Shown here: in pieces, positions 15,186-23,416 of the stretch
Layout: each line of letters starts with the position of its first letter
Numbering within the stretch: the stretch's first letter is position 1
From: Bacillota bacterium
GTDB taxonomy: Bacteria > Bacillota > Clostridia > Christensenellales > SZUA-584
Assembly (NCBI GenBank): GCA_023410595.1
Contig: JAEYPO010000006.1
Span: 1-24,558, forward strand
Direction of reading: 5' to 3'
DNA length: 24,558 bases
Notes under the pieces: model-generated
The model's database searches: none
What the model was told of the DNA's origin: nothing
The model's input: only the letters and a program-made list of their open reading frames with translations
Program-made: the position numbers and the translations under genes

Positions 15186-16229
15186 ATGGAGGAATTCTTC
15201 GATCTGAAGCTCTGGGACAATACGGTGCTCGACTACCTGATATTCTTATGCTCGCTGGCCGCGAGCGTAATCGTCATACTGCTGTTAAAGCGCCTGCTGC
15301 TGCGCCGCCTTACCTCGTGGGCGAAAGAGACGCCTACGTCGCTCGACGACATGGCTTCGCGCTCACTGAGGAAATATGTCGTGCCGCTGCTCCTCGTGGG
15401 CGCGGCTTACCTCAACACAAAATGGCTCAAGCTCGGCGCGGGCGTAAGCGGCGCGGTGGATGTAATCGCTTTTGCGTTCGCCATTGTTTTCGGCGCTTCC
15501 GTCGTGTCTTCAATATTCATATACTTTTTCAATAAGGCGCTCGAGAAGAAACAGAAGAAATTCGACAAGCTGGCGGCACGCTGGATAGGCGCCATCATCA
15601 AGGCGCTCATCTGGGTATGCGCCCTGCTTTTATTCCTTGAAAACATAGGCGTGCATATATCGGCGCTCGTGGCGGGCCTCGGCATAGGCGGCATAGCAGT
15701 AGCGTTCGCGGCGCAGGCCGTGCTTGAAGACGTGTTCAGCTTTATAACGATATTCTTCGACCGCCCGTTCGAGATAGACGATTTTGTGGTCGTGGACGAC
15801 CTGATGGGCACGGTGGAGCACGTGGGCATAAAGACGACGCGCCTTAGAAGCATCAACGGCGAGCAGCTCATATTCTCCAACAAAGACCTTACTAACTCGC
15901 GCCTTAGAAACTACAAGCGCATGGAGCACCGCCGCGTAGTGTTCTCCTTCAGCGTAATGTATTCCACGCCGTCCGAAAAGCTGCGCGCGATTCCGGAGAT
16001 ATTAAAGAACATAATAGACGGCATAGACAGCACGAAATTCGACCGCGCGCATTTTAAGGAGTTCGGCGGCTCCAGCCTCATATTCGAGGCCGCCTACTAT
16101 GTACTGAGCCAGGACTACAACCTGTATATGGACATACAGCAGTCTATCAACTTAGCGCTCAAGGACGAGCTTGACAGGCTCGGCGTAGAGTTCGCCTTCC
16201 CCACAAGAACGGTGTACGTGAAGAACTGA
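15186..16229 (+). CDS. mscS: Small-conductance mechanosensitive channel, MscS family
   Basis: 347 residues from ATG 15186 (AGGAGGA 5-6 nt ahead; an ATG 39 bases upstream lacks a ribosome site). Four hydrophobic helices at about 15-35, 62-78, 90-115 and 132-152 precede the pore helix GLGIGGIAVAFAAQAVLED (about 164-182), which has the Gly/Ala packing pattern of MscS. The beta domain follows at FDRPFEIDDFVVVDDLMGTVEHVGIKTTRLR, the most conserved block of the family. The C-terminal alpha/beta cage domain is complete. It releases solutes under osmotic downshock. Its last 33 bases recur at 17439-17471. Confidence 0.92.
   Translation: MEEFFDLKLWDNTVLDYLIFLCSLAASVIVILLLKRLLLRRLTSWAKETPTSLDDMASRSLRKYVVPLLLVGAAYLNTKWLKLGAGVSGAVDVIAFAFAIVFGASVVSSIFIYFFNKALEKKQKKFDKLAARWIGAIIKALIWVCALLLFLENIGVHISALVAGLGIGGIAVAFAAQAVLEDVFSFITIFFDRPFEIDDFVVVDDLMGTVEHVGIKTTRLRSINGEQLIFSNKDLTNSRLRNYKRMEHRRVVFSFSVMYSTPSEKLRAIPEILKNIIDGIDSTKFDRAHFKEFGGSSLIFEAAYYVLSQDYNLYMDIQQSINLALKDELDRLGVEFAFPTRTVYVKN
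16193..16225 (+). repeat. Direct repeat copy 1: 3' end of mscS
   Basis: 33 bases that encode AFPTRTVYVK and recur at 17439-17471 with one synonymous difference (CCC/CCT). They flank the lipoprotein gene. Confidence 0.75.
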
Positions 16230-16319
16230 TTAAGGCGCCCGGCTATTTGCCGCTTTCCGGAAAGTAACGGTAAGCTGTGCCTCACCCTAATTGTTACTGT
16301 CCGTATATTGTTATTGCCG

Positions 16320-17429
16320 TCAGTTCCCGCTAATTATTCTCTTTAGTTCCTCCGCAGCTTCCATTGCAGCGCAGAGCGCCTCTTTATACGCGAAATCCGA
16401 ATAAATAGAAAACGATATGAACTGTAATGTTACTTCCGGGTTTGATGCTTTGTTTGTGGTTATGACAAGCATTAAGTCCGAGCACAGCAGCTTGCCGTCT
16501 TGATCGGGAATGCTTGTGCTAAAAGCACCCGCGCTAATGCCCTCCATGTCTCCGCCGCGATTTATAGTCTGGCCATCCTTTACCAGTTCGTATGAAACGA
16601 TGTCGCTATAATCCAGTAATACTCCGTCACGTGCCTTTGTAGACTGTATTAGCAGCTTCTTCTTGATATTGTCATATGCGAAATAGTTCATACCGTATAT
16701 AATGATTTTTTGCGGTTGCAGTTTCGCGGCTTTAAGCTTGTCTTCAAATGAAGGTTCATGGTATACGGTAGGTTCGTAGTCGTTAATATGCCGCATAGAT
16801 CTGAATTGCTTTAGTTTAAAGTGCAACCTGAATATACGGGGGAAAAAAACAAATACAAGCCCGACTACAATAAACGCAATAATACTCTCTGCTGGAAACT
16901 GCTGCACTTTTATTGTCGCCATTGTTGAAATTATATGACCTGAATCCATTGGTTTGCTCTTATCAAAATAGTAGACCATAGTTGCGCAAACCTCGTATTC
17001 GCCACCGGCAAGGAAAAGAGCTTTCCCGTCATATGAATAAGAGTTGCTGCTTCGCCAATTATCACCTGCTTTAAAATCAAACCTGACGGGTATTCTTTTG
17101 TTAAATTCTGTTGCTACAAGGACTTTATTAATCTCATATCCCCCGTAAAAATTACTGCCTAAAAGACTGAACCCAACGAGCGGATCATTACTGTATACTG
17201 TTCTTGCGTCTTCATCGCCTATGTACTCTACCGTTGCATAGCATTTAATTGGCCAATTAGGAGAATATAGCCCATTGCCAGTGAACACTTTTACCTCAAA
17301 GTACTCATCTTTGTTTTGTCCGCTTGCTACATTATCGTCGTTCGCTGTTCCGGCGCATGCAGTCACTATAACAAGTATAACAAGCAGCATTGTCAGTAGC
17401 GTAAGTTTTTCATAAATCCTCGCAAACAA
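16320..17429 (-). CDS. Putative lipoprotein with a membrane helix and cytoplasmic tail; start possibly frameshifted
   Basis: About 369 residues; no named family recognised. The N-terminus has a lipoprotein signal with lipobox V-T-A-C (Cys25 in this frame), then an extracytoplasmic domain to about residue 185, a membrane helix (AESIIAFIVVGLVFVFFP) and a basic cytoplasmic region. That region contains DIVSYELVKDGQTINRGG, like a short motif shared by several uncharacterised Bacillota proteins. The frame opens only with a TTG at 17429 lacking a convincing ribosome site. A better start, ATG at 17413 behind GAGG, is one base out of frame: a sixth A in its A-run would give MKKLTLLTMLL, a classic lipoprotein start. 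The gene is AT-richer than its neighbours and lies between two copies of the mscS end, suggesting acquired DNA. Confidence 0.65.
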   Translation of the reverse strand: MFARIYEKLTLLTMLLVILVIVTACAGTANDDNVASGQNKDEYFEVKVFTGNGLYSPNWPIKCYATVEYIGDEDARTVYSNDPLVGFSLLGSNFYGGYEINKVLVATEFNKRIPVRFDFKAGDNWRSSNSYSYDGKALFLAGGEYEVCATMVYYFDKSKPMDSGHIISTMATIKVQQFPAESIIAFIVVGLVFVFFPRIFRLHFKLKQFRSMRHINDYEPTVYHEPSFEDKLKAAKLQPQKIIIYGMNYFAYDNIKKKLLIQSTKARDGVLLDYSDIVSYELVKDGQTINRGGDMEGISAGAFSTSIPDQDGKLLCSDLMLVITTNKASNPEVTLQFISFSIYSDFAYKEALCAAMEAAEELKRIISGN

Positions 17430-17438
17430 CTCTGAATC

Positions 17439-17471
17439 CGCCTTCCCTACAAGAACGGTGTACGTGAAGAA
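17439..17471 (+). repeat. Direct repeat copy 2: mscS 3'-end fragment
   Basis: Matches 16193-16225 at 32 of 33 bases and retains the coding frame (AFPTRTVYVKK then TAG). It is either an attachment-site duplicate made by integration or the tail of a lost mscS paralogue. Confidence 0.7.
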
Positions 17472-17574
17472 GTAGAAGAAGTCTGTTTATGCTATAAGCT
17501 TTATATTGAGAAGTATAATAATTTAAGTCATTTATCAATATTATAGTTTTTATCGATAACCTTGAATACTTTTG

Positions 17575-19353
17575 TCATTCGTTTAGTTCATTCTTATTAC
17601 ATTTTTCTAATTCTTTTTCATATTCAATACCTGTAAGTAAAGCCAATTCATCTTTATAAGCAATACGCTGAGTATATAGGGATGTGTATGCGCTTCCAAT
17701 GGCTCCACTAAACAATATTAATTTTGGTTTTCTATCAGTATCGTTTCCGAAATCTAATATATGGTTTTCAGATATTCCTGGATAAGGATCAATATAATAT
17801 ATGTTTTTTATTCCTAGTTGAAATGCTTTCTTCGAACATAATTCACATGAACTGGCTGTAGTAAAAAGATTACCACCTTTTATTCCCTGTCCTCCATATT
17901 TTGTTATTTGTAAAAAAGCATTCTCTTCCGCATGAAGCGACCTTGTATAACTCTTGTCCTTATTCTTTTTAATAGTATTATATACATCCTTGAAACAATA
18001 AGGATGCAAATGTCCATTAAGCCCATCATAATGTATATCTGAGTTTACTGTATCAAGCAGATTACCAAATTTTTTATCTGTTATTTCATAAAAGCTATAA
18101 GATTCGCTATCTTTATTAATGCAAAATGTCCGGATATCCCTAAGGTTACATGGGATTTGCCCTTCTGGAACATCATTCCACCCAACGGCTTTGGTAGAAT
18201 AATTAACATCGGTAATCACGGCACCTACTTGCCTAGATAAACAACCAGAATTAAGTTTCGCATTATAAGCAAGTTGCATACACCTCTCTACACGCGTAGG
18301 CGTAATTAACCCTGGATGCTTAATCAGAGCGACATATTTAGCAAGCTGTTCAGTTAAATAGTAGTATGATCCATCTATAACATTTGGATTATAAATATGT
18401 ATATCTGAAAGTTCTATACACATTCTTATATTCTGATGATAGAAACTCTTAATAAATGTTTCTTCGCTTGGATATTCCTTTTCGTCCAGGCTCTTAATTT
18501 CTGTTGCATCAAGATATTTTAGTCTTTTCCTTCTATTTTCATCTTCAGTATTTATAGAAAAAAGGTAAAATGCTGCATGCCTATCTTTAAAGTAAGTAGC
18601 CTCATACGGATTTCTTATTGCATCAATACAAAATAACCCCTTGCCTCCATTATTTTTTCTTAATATTTGTATCAATTCGTTGGCTTTCTCAGCAAGAGTA
18701 GAAATATTCTCGCTCTTTATTGATTGGCGGTCGTAAGGATTTCCTGAAGATCTTATGTTGTTCCCTATACTTTGAAAAAGATATGTATATAACTGTGAAT
18801 GTATCCTTTTTTTCTTATCATCGTTACTTTTATCATTATATTTATAGGTATAGTTCTTTAGTATATTCTTTAATTGTAAAGTTAATGTTGGTATTTCTTT
18901 TATCCACATTTCGTCTTTAAAGTTTATGCGGACATTATCGAAATCACCTTCAAGCATATCTAATTCATTTTTTAGATTCTCGAATTGAGGTATATTGCAT
19001 CCCTCTGTTGTATTAAGCCTAACAAGATATTCTATTAAATCTTTGTATTGTTCTTTAAATATGAAATAGGCGATTATATTTGTCATTTTAATTATAGTAA
19101 ACTCTCGCCAATCCGCATTGATATAGTTATAGATCACATTATATTTACGCTCATCACTATCTTTGTAATCTTTTTTCTTCGGTTCTCTTAAACTTAAGTG
19201 TTTTCCGCTTAATATTTCTGCAACTTTTGTGCAGCCCGAACCTGTTCTTCCAGTAAGCCCGATAATGATAAAATTGCTTCTTTCCTGATATATTTTTTTT
19301 ACCGTTTCAGATGTTATGCTCTTATCAATGCTCTCAATAGCGGTATCTTTCAT
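17575..19353 (-). CDS. DcdV/AvcD-like anti-phage deoxycytidylate deaminase with N-terminal P-loop kinase-like domain
   Basis: 592 residues from ATG 19353 (GAGGAG 10 nt ahead; a TTG at 19371 has no ribosome site). The N-terminal half is a P-loop kinase-like domain: GLTGRTGSGCT (32-42), in which the usual Walker A lysine is Cys41. The C-terminal half is a zinc-dependent dCMP-deaminase fold: VERCMQLAYNAKLNSGCLSRQVGAVI (about 355-380), HAEENA with zinc ligand His474 and catalytic Glu476, and SSCELC with Cys503 and Cys506. This fusion and length match DcdV/AvcD, which during phage infection deaminate dCTP/dCMP and drain nucleotide pools. In Vibrio the protein is held inactive by an RNA encoded just upstream. 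The gene is AT-rich, unlike the core genes, which fits horizontal acquisition. It is the only recognised gene of its unit. Confidence 0.85.
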   Translation of the reverse strand: MKDTAIESIDKSITSETVKKIYQERSNFIIIGLTGRTGSGCTKVAEILSGKHLSLREPKKKDYKDSDERKYNVIYNYINADWREFTIIKMTNIIAYFIFKEQYKDLIEYLVRLNTTEGCNIPQFENLKNELDMLEGDFDNVRINFKDEMWIKEIPTLTLQLKNILKNYTYKYNDKSNDDKKKRIHSQLYTYLFQSIGNNIRSSGNPYDRQSIKSENISTLAEKANELIQILRKNNGGKGLFCIDAIRNPYEATYFKDRHAAFYLFSINTEDENRRKRLKYLDATEIKSLDEKEYPSEETFIKSFYHQNIRMCIELSDIHIYNPNVIDGSYYYLTEQLAKYVALIKHPGLITPTRVERCMQLAYNAKLNSGCLSRQVGAVITDVNYSTKAVGWNDVPEGQIPCNLRDIRTFCINKDSESYSFYEITDKKFGNLLDTVNSDIHYDGLNGHLHPYCFKDVYNTIKKNKDKSYTRSLHAEENAFLQITKYGGQGIKGGNLFTTASSCELCSKKAFQLGIKNIYYIDPYPGISENHILDFGNDTDRKPKLILFSGAIGSAYTSLYTQRIAYKDELALLTGIEYEKELEKCNKNELNE

Positions 19354-19379
19354 ATCTTTACCACTCCTCAAACTATATA

Positions 19380-19408
19380 CTTTTATGCGGGGATAAAATA
19401 AATGTCAA
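19380..19408 (-). promoter_or_regulatory. Promoter for the DcdV/AvcD-like gene
   Basis: Reading leftward, TTGACA (19408-19403), exactly 17 nt, then TAAAAG (19385-19380). The predicted start near 19373 gives a 20-nt leader. Sequence upstream of the -35 is therefore outside this transcript. Confidence 0.55.
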
Positions 19409-19570
19409 TTCTGATAATAAAAAGATGCACATATATTTTAATACAAGGCATTTCACAAATCAATTAAAATCTTACTTATTTGGGTCTGTTGTCCTAACAC
19501 TAATAAACAACAAAACAGATAAGCATTATCTTGAATTCTTAATAAGATTAGTATATCTTCGTTTTATGTC
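19409..19570. ncRNA. Candidate location of a regulatory RNA upstream of the deaminase gene
   Basis: About 160 AT-rich bases lie between the deaminase promoter and the next gene and encode no credible protein. They contain AGATAA-GCA-TTATCT (19517-19531, perfect) and TGTTGT...ACAACA (19487-19512). By analogy with AvcI/DifV, an inhibitory RNA could lie here; strand and ends cannot be decided from sequence. In such AT-rich DNA the hairpins may be chance. Confidence 0.25.
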
Positions 19571-19598
19571 CGATTTCCTTATTTACACAATTTGTCGC

Positions 19599-20387
19599 CT
19601 ACTCTTTTCCTTCCCTGTCGCGCTTGTCCGCGCGTTTTCTTTTGGAAGACGTGTACAAAAGGTATACTATGCAGCCCAATACCGTTACGCCCGCAATAAC
19701 GTCCCATACCCAAGTGCCTCCGAGTATTCCCTTCGGTTCGCCTGCCTCGGGGGCGGCGCTTACCGCCGGGGCTTCATCCTGCTCCAGCACCTTAGTGAAA
19801 GAAAGGCTTTCCATCACGCCCGCCATTACGCTTTTGTTCTCCTCCGTCAGCTCTCCTGCGTAAGAGCACATCGTTATCGCAACGTCGTTGCCGTTTATTA
19901 CAGTCGCGTATTCCCTTATGTATATCGTCTTGTCATTAAGCGCCGCGCTCATATCCACGCAGAGGAACGTCGCCTGACTGCCGTCAAACTGCGAGCTCTC
20001 GGTTACTGTATAGTTTTGCGCGAGCATGTCCTTGATAGCGCCGAGCTTTTCCTTCTTTTCCGTTTCGGGAAGCCGGCTTAAGTTGAATGTGCCGTCCGTG
20101 TTTTTCATGCCGGAAACGGCTATCTCCAGCGTCTTGTCTCCATTCACCGCGTCGAGATATATGCCGCTTTTTTGAAAGAACTCGTCCACCGTATTCTTAT
20201 CGGCGCCCATCACTTCAAACGCCTTGTCGCCGGGATCCATGTCCCTCGTGAATACCGTCCAGCCGTCGGGCAGCTCTATCGTCATGTCAAGGCCGCCAAT
20301 AACAATGCTTTGTGACGCGCGCGCCGTGGCCGCCCCGCACGCAAAAGCGAGCATGACGGCAAATACTACGCCGATGGTCTTTTTCAT
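19599..20387 (-). CDS. Signal-peptide protein with C-terminal membrane anchor, unknown function
   Basis: 262 residues. Residues 1-24 form a signal peptide (KK, a hydrophobic core, ATARA cleavage region). A mature domain starts with IELPDGWTVFTRDM, a phrase common at the start of small secreted alpha/beta domains of the PsbP/DUF1795 type. An Ala/Pro/Glu-rich linker (about 203-218) leads to a single helix (about 226-246) and a strongly basic tail. The protein should be displayed outside the cell and anchored by its C-terminus. GGAGG precedes ATG 20387 by about 7 nt. Its GC content is like the core genes, so the AT-rich island ends to its left. No catalytic residues are evident. Confidence 0.8.
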   Translation of the reverse strand: MKKTIGVVFAVMLAFACGAATARASQSIVIGGLDMTIELPDGWTVFTRDMDPGDKAFEVMGADKNTVDEFFQKSGIYLDAVNGDKTLEIAVSGMKNTDGTFNLSRLPETEKKEKLGAIKDMLAQNYTVTESSQFDGSQATFLCVDMSAALNDKTIYIREYATVINGNDVAITMCSYAGELTEENKSVMAGVMESLSFTKVLEQDEAPAVSAAPEAGEPKGILGGTWVWDVIAGVTVLGCIVYLLYTSSKRKRADKRDREGKE

Positions 20388-20603
20388 CGCAATCCTCCGA
20401 TATATATGCGGTTTATACGCAGGCGCGTACTGTTATGATATTACCATATTTATACGCAAAATAATATGCTCGGTTCCTCTTTATTTACAATATGGCGCAC
20501 GGTATAATAATAACGTATAATTATATGATTCCATGTCAAAAATTAATACCGGCGTCCTCAAAGAGTCAGCAAACTTTTTTAAGGCAGTCAGGAGGAGAAC
20601 TCT

Positions 20604-20987
20604 ATGTTAAAGGAATTCAAGGCATTTGTTTCAAAGGGCAACGTTTTAGATCTGGCCGTCGGCGTAATAATCGGCGGCGCGTTCGGCAAGATAGTCTCTT
20701 CGCTCGTCGGCGATATAGTAATGCCGGCCATAGGCCTTATTTCAGGCGGCATCAGCTTCGTAGATTTAAAGATAGTCGTGGGCGCGGCCGAGATAAAATA
20801 CGGGGTGTTCATACAGACTATAGTCGACTTTCTGATAATCGCGCTGGCTGTATTCCTGTTTATAAAGCTTTTAGGCAAGCTTCGCCGTGAAAAGCCCAAA
20901 GCCGAAGATCCAAAAATACCGCCCAGAGAAGAGCAGCTTTTAGAGGAGATAAGAGACCTTTTAAAAGAACGCCGCGCCAAAGAGTGA
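20604..20987 (+). CDS. mscL: Large-conductance mechanosensitive channel MscL
   Basis: 127 residues, typical for MscL. It starts MLKEFKAFVSKGNVLDLAVGVIIGGAFGKIVSSLVGDIVMP, the highly conserved N-terminal amphipathic and first transmembrane helix. A second helix (FIQTIVDFLIIALAVFLFIK) and a C-terminal charged coiled-coil bundle (PPREEQLLEEIRDLLKERR) follow. AGGAGG precedes the ATG by about 7 nt. As a homopentamer it opens near lytic membrane tension. It lies about 4.4 kb from mscS, with the AT-rich island and the anchored protein gene in between. A terminator follows. Confidence 0.96.
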   Translation: MLKEFKAFVSKGNVLDLAVGVIIGGAFGKIVSSLVGDIVMPAIGLISGGISFVDLKIVVGAAEIKYGVFIQTIVDFLIIALAVFLFIKLLGKLRREKPKAEDPKIPPREEQLLEEIRDLLKERRAKE

Positions 20988-21024
20988 TTGGCATAAAACG
21001 CATGTAACGATTAAGTCGCGTCCG

Positions 21025-21052
21025 GAGGGGCAAAACTCTTGCCCCTCTTTTA
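21025..21052 (+). terminator. Intrinsic terminator of mscL
   Basis: GAGGGGCAA-AACTC-TTGCCCCTC, a 9-bp perfect stem, followed by TTTTATT. Confidence 0.85.
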
Positions 21053-21306
21053 TTGGCATACCTCCGCTGTCGTTGCTGCTGCGCTTTACCCTATCGGCGC
21101 TTCGCGCCACTTCCCCTATAAGGGGAAGCTTTGTAGGCGCCCCTTCCAGGGGAGCTGTCGCCGCATGGCGACTGAAGGGTGTGACCGTTACCTCCGCTGT
21201 TGTTACTTCTGCGCTTTACCCTATCGTCGCTTCGCGCCACTTCCCCTATAAGGGGAAGCTTATGCGGGCGCTCCTTCCAGGGGAGCTGTCGCCTATGGCG
21301 ACTGAA
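21053..21306. repeat. Array R5: two family A copies with a conserved spacer
   Basis: 21088-21180 is a complete 93-bp family A element running ACCCTATCGGCG to ACTGAAGGGT. 21218-21306 is a second copy truncated at its end (ACTGAA). The 37-bp spacer between them (21181-21217) is the reverse complement, with about three differences, of the spacer at 4705-4741. Part of that spacer also precedes the first element. Nothing else is recognised between mscL and the protease gene. Confidence 0.85.
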
Positions 21307-21405
21307 TCTCATACGAGTCTATCATCTCGCCCGTCACGCTGACCTTCGTTACCGCCCTGTTTATACCGAGCTTGCCGCCTCGTTTATATCGAACGACAAT
21401 AAATC

Positions 21406-22644
21406 CTAATATTCGCCTAGCCCTTCGCGGCGCGCCATACGGGCGGCCATTATATCCGCCAATCTTTGCTCCGCCGCCTTTACGGCCGAGGCTATGGGGT
21501 CTTTCGATACGCGCTCATAATAATCGCCCGGCCCGTCCGATACCTTTGGCATAAGCGCGTCCACAGCCGCCGCGACGCCCGGCCCCGCGTTATACCTCAC
21601 CATATCGGGCGGATAGCCGCACCTCACCGCGTAATGCAGCAGCGCCGCCTGTTTCGCTTCGCCCTTTGCCGTCTCCGCTACGCGCAGCGCGTATTGCCTG
21701 AACTCTCCGTATCCCTTTGTAGCGCCCTTCATTATTTTCAGCGCGCCGTCCAGCGCTTTCTGCTCCTCAGTGCGCGCTACAATTAGCCTGTTGCGCCCCG
21801 CAAACAGCAGCAGCGCTATAACGGAAAGGAACAGCGCTATCGCTATAATATAGCCGGATGCGTCCTGCTCCGCGCTCATATCGCCCGACAGTACGGAGTA
21901 GCCTATCTTAAACGGCCCCAGCGGCACGGACGAAGCGCAGCCCGTAAAGAAGTTCCACGCGGCGTGAAATCCCAAAGCGCCCCAAAGGCTGCCGGTACGC
22001 AGCGTATAAAGCGCGAACATCGCGCCCAGCAGGAATATGAGCAGAAGTTCGGCGACGCCGAGGCTGCTGCCGGGTATGTGTATCAGCGTAAAAGCAAGCG
22101 TGCTTATGAGCACGGCCCGCATAGAGCCGCCCCTTCGCATCAGCGCCGACATCATGTACCCCCTGAACACCACCTCTTCCGCCGCCGACTGTACGACAAA
22201 CGCGCCAAAGTACAGCGCGACGAGCCATGTTACCCCCTCATACCTCACCGGCGCGGTCAGCAGCACAGGCGCGACGTACAGAGCGAGCAGCACAAAGCCT
22301 AAGCAAAAGCCCGCGGCGTAGCGCGTGGCAAAGCGCTTACCTGTAAGCCCGATTGAGCGCAGCTGCCGTTTCTCTATGAAGCGCACGTATATAAGCGTAA
22401 ACGCTATGAGCAGCGCCTCAAAGTACAGCGAAAACACTATTACTTCCTGCGACATCAGCAGCTCCGCGGCCTTTGAAGGGCTGCTTCCCGCGACGGCAGC
22501 GAATACCACGCCCGCTATCAGTGAAACAACAAAGAACACCGCGAGCACCGCGAGCGTAATGAACAGCGCGGCCGCCGTGCCCGGAAAAAAGCGCGAACAC
22601 TCCGCGTACTTTATGTATTCCGGCTTGCGTATCATGTACTTCAT
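21406..22644 (-). CDS. CPBP-family membrane protease fused to a degenerate RelA/SpoT-type HD domain
   Basis: 412 residues with an AAGGAG about 8 nt ahead of ATG 22644. The membrane part (about 1-285) has eight or so hydrophobic helices with the CPBP/CAAX-protease motifs: EEVVFRG (Glu156, Glu157, Arg161), His189 in LIH, and GFHAAWN (His227, Asn231). Activity is therefore plausible. The cytoplasmic tail (about 300-405) aligns by eye with small (p)ppGpp-hydrolase-type HD domains: YALRVA for HPLRVA, ALLHYA for ALLHDV, and DYYERVSKDPIASAVKAAEQRLADI for the usual Y-x-ERV-x2-NP-x-A-x2-VKLADL-x2-N block. The metal-binding HD and terminal Asp are lost, so it should not hydrolyse but might sense or bind a partner. 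Family substrates include peptides and bacteriocin precursors. Confidence 0.85.
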   Translation of the reverse strand: MKYMIRKPEYIKYAECSRFFPGTAAALFITLAVLAVFFVVSLIAGVVFAAVAGSSPSKAAELLMSQEVIVFSLYFEALLIAFTLIYVRFIEKRQLRSIGLTGKRFATRYAAGFCLGFVLLALYVAPVLLTAPVRYEGVTWLVALYFGAFVVQSAAEEVVFRGYMMSALMRRGGSMRAVLISTLAFTLIHIPGSSLGVAELLLIFLLGAMFALYTLRTGSLWGALGFHAAWNFFTGCASSVPLGPFKIGYSVLSGDMSAEQDASGYIIAIALFLSVIALLLFAGRNRLIVARTEEQKALDGALKIMKGATKGYGEFRQYALRVAETAKGEAKQAALLHYAVRCGYPPDMVRYNAGPGVAAAVDALMPKVSDGPGDYYERVSKDPIASAVKAAEQRLADIMAARMARREGLGEY

Positions 22645-22697
22645 ATATGCTCCTTATATCAGTGATACTGTTCCGCCAGCGCGGGGGCTTAAAGATT

Positions 22698-22999
22698 GTG
22701 ACCGTTGCCTCCGCTGTCGTTATTTCTGCTTTTTACCCTACGATATAGACGCCCCAGCCGGGGAGCTGTCGCCGCACGGCGACTGAAGGGTATTGCTTCC
22801 TTACCCTATCGGCGCTTCGTGCCACTTCCCCTAAGAGGGGAAGCATAGTAGGCTCCCCTTTCAGGGGAGCTGTCGCCGCATGGCGACTGAAGGGTATTGC
22901 TTCCTTACCCTATCGGCGCTTCGCGCCACTTCCCCTAAGAGGGGAAGCATAGTAGGCTCCCCTTCCGGGGGAGCTGTCGCCGCATGGCGACTGAAGGGT
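22698..22999. repeat. Array R6: one short and two full family A elements
   Basis: 22735-22791 is the short form (ACCCTACGATATAG to ACTGAAGGGT). 22803-22895 and 22907-22999 are complete 93-bp elements separated by an 11-bp spacer (ATTGCTTCCTT). That spacer closely matches AAGGAAGCAGA in R1, read in reverse. The 37-bp spacer type seen in R1 and R5 precedes the first element (22698-22734). This fills the gap between the protease and the DUF559 nuclease genes. Confidence 0.87.
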
Positions 23000-23018
23000 G
23001 TCTGTCGTTGTTTCTGTG

Positions 23019-23390
23019 TTAATGATTTCGGTACTGTTGCAATCTTGCTTTTACCGCTTCATCTATAGTATAGCAAACGCCCTCAAACCGACCGTGTACA
23101 TCAAGGTTTGAAAATCTTATTACTTTTATGCCGAGGCTTTCGAAATACTCAGTCCTCTTTTTATCACGCTCTATAGCTTCGGGGTCGTAGTGCTGTCCTC
23201 CGTCAAGCTCTAACACCAGCTTTGTTTTGGCGCAATAGAAGTCCGCGATATAATCCCCTATAATGAACTGGCGGCGAAAACGCACAGGGTAATCCGATAT
23301 AAAATCATACCACAAGTGCCGTTCTTCCTTTGTCGCATGCTTTCTTAAATTCCTTGCATTTGTAATCAAACGTTTATTGCTTTGCAGCAT
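23019..23390 (-). CDS. DUF559 Vsr-like endonuclease-fold protein
   Basis: 123 residues matching the compact DUF559 family: an N-terminal ARNLRKHATKEERHLWYDF helix pair, RFRRQFIIGDYIADFYC, the core LVLELDGGQHYD (Glu61, Asp63, His67) with Asp50 before it, and RDKKRTEYFESLGIKVIRF. The fold is PD-(D/E)xK-like and related to Vsr mismatch endonuclease, but the cellular role is unknown. AGAGG precedes the ATG. The gene sits between repeat ends: a family A element ends 20 bp past its stop (22999), and a truncated family A end (GACTGAAGGGT, 23417-23427) lies 27 bp before its start. No partner gene is seen. Confidence 0.88.
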   Translation of the reverse strand: MLQSNKRLITNARNLRKHATKEERHLWYDFISDYPVRFRRQFIIGDYIADFYCAKTKLVLELDGGQHYDPEAIERDKKRTEYFESLGIKVIRFSNLDVHGRFEGVCYTIDEAVKARLQQYRNH

Positions 23391-23416
23391 TGCCTCTTTG
23401 GCCTTTCTTTATTTCC

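Noticed and set aside
19425..20081. 218-residue plus-strand frame
   Set aside because: Mostly antisense to the signal-peptide protein gene, without a ribosome site or recognisable domain.
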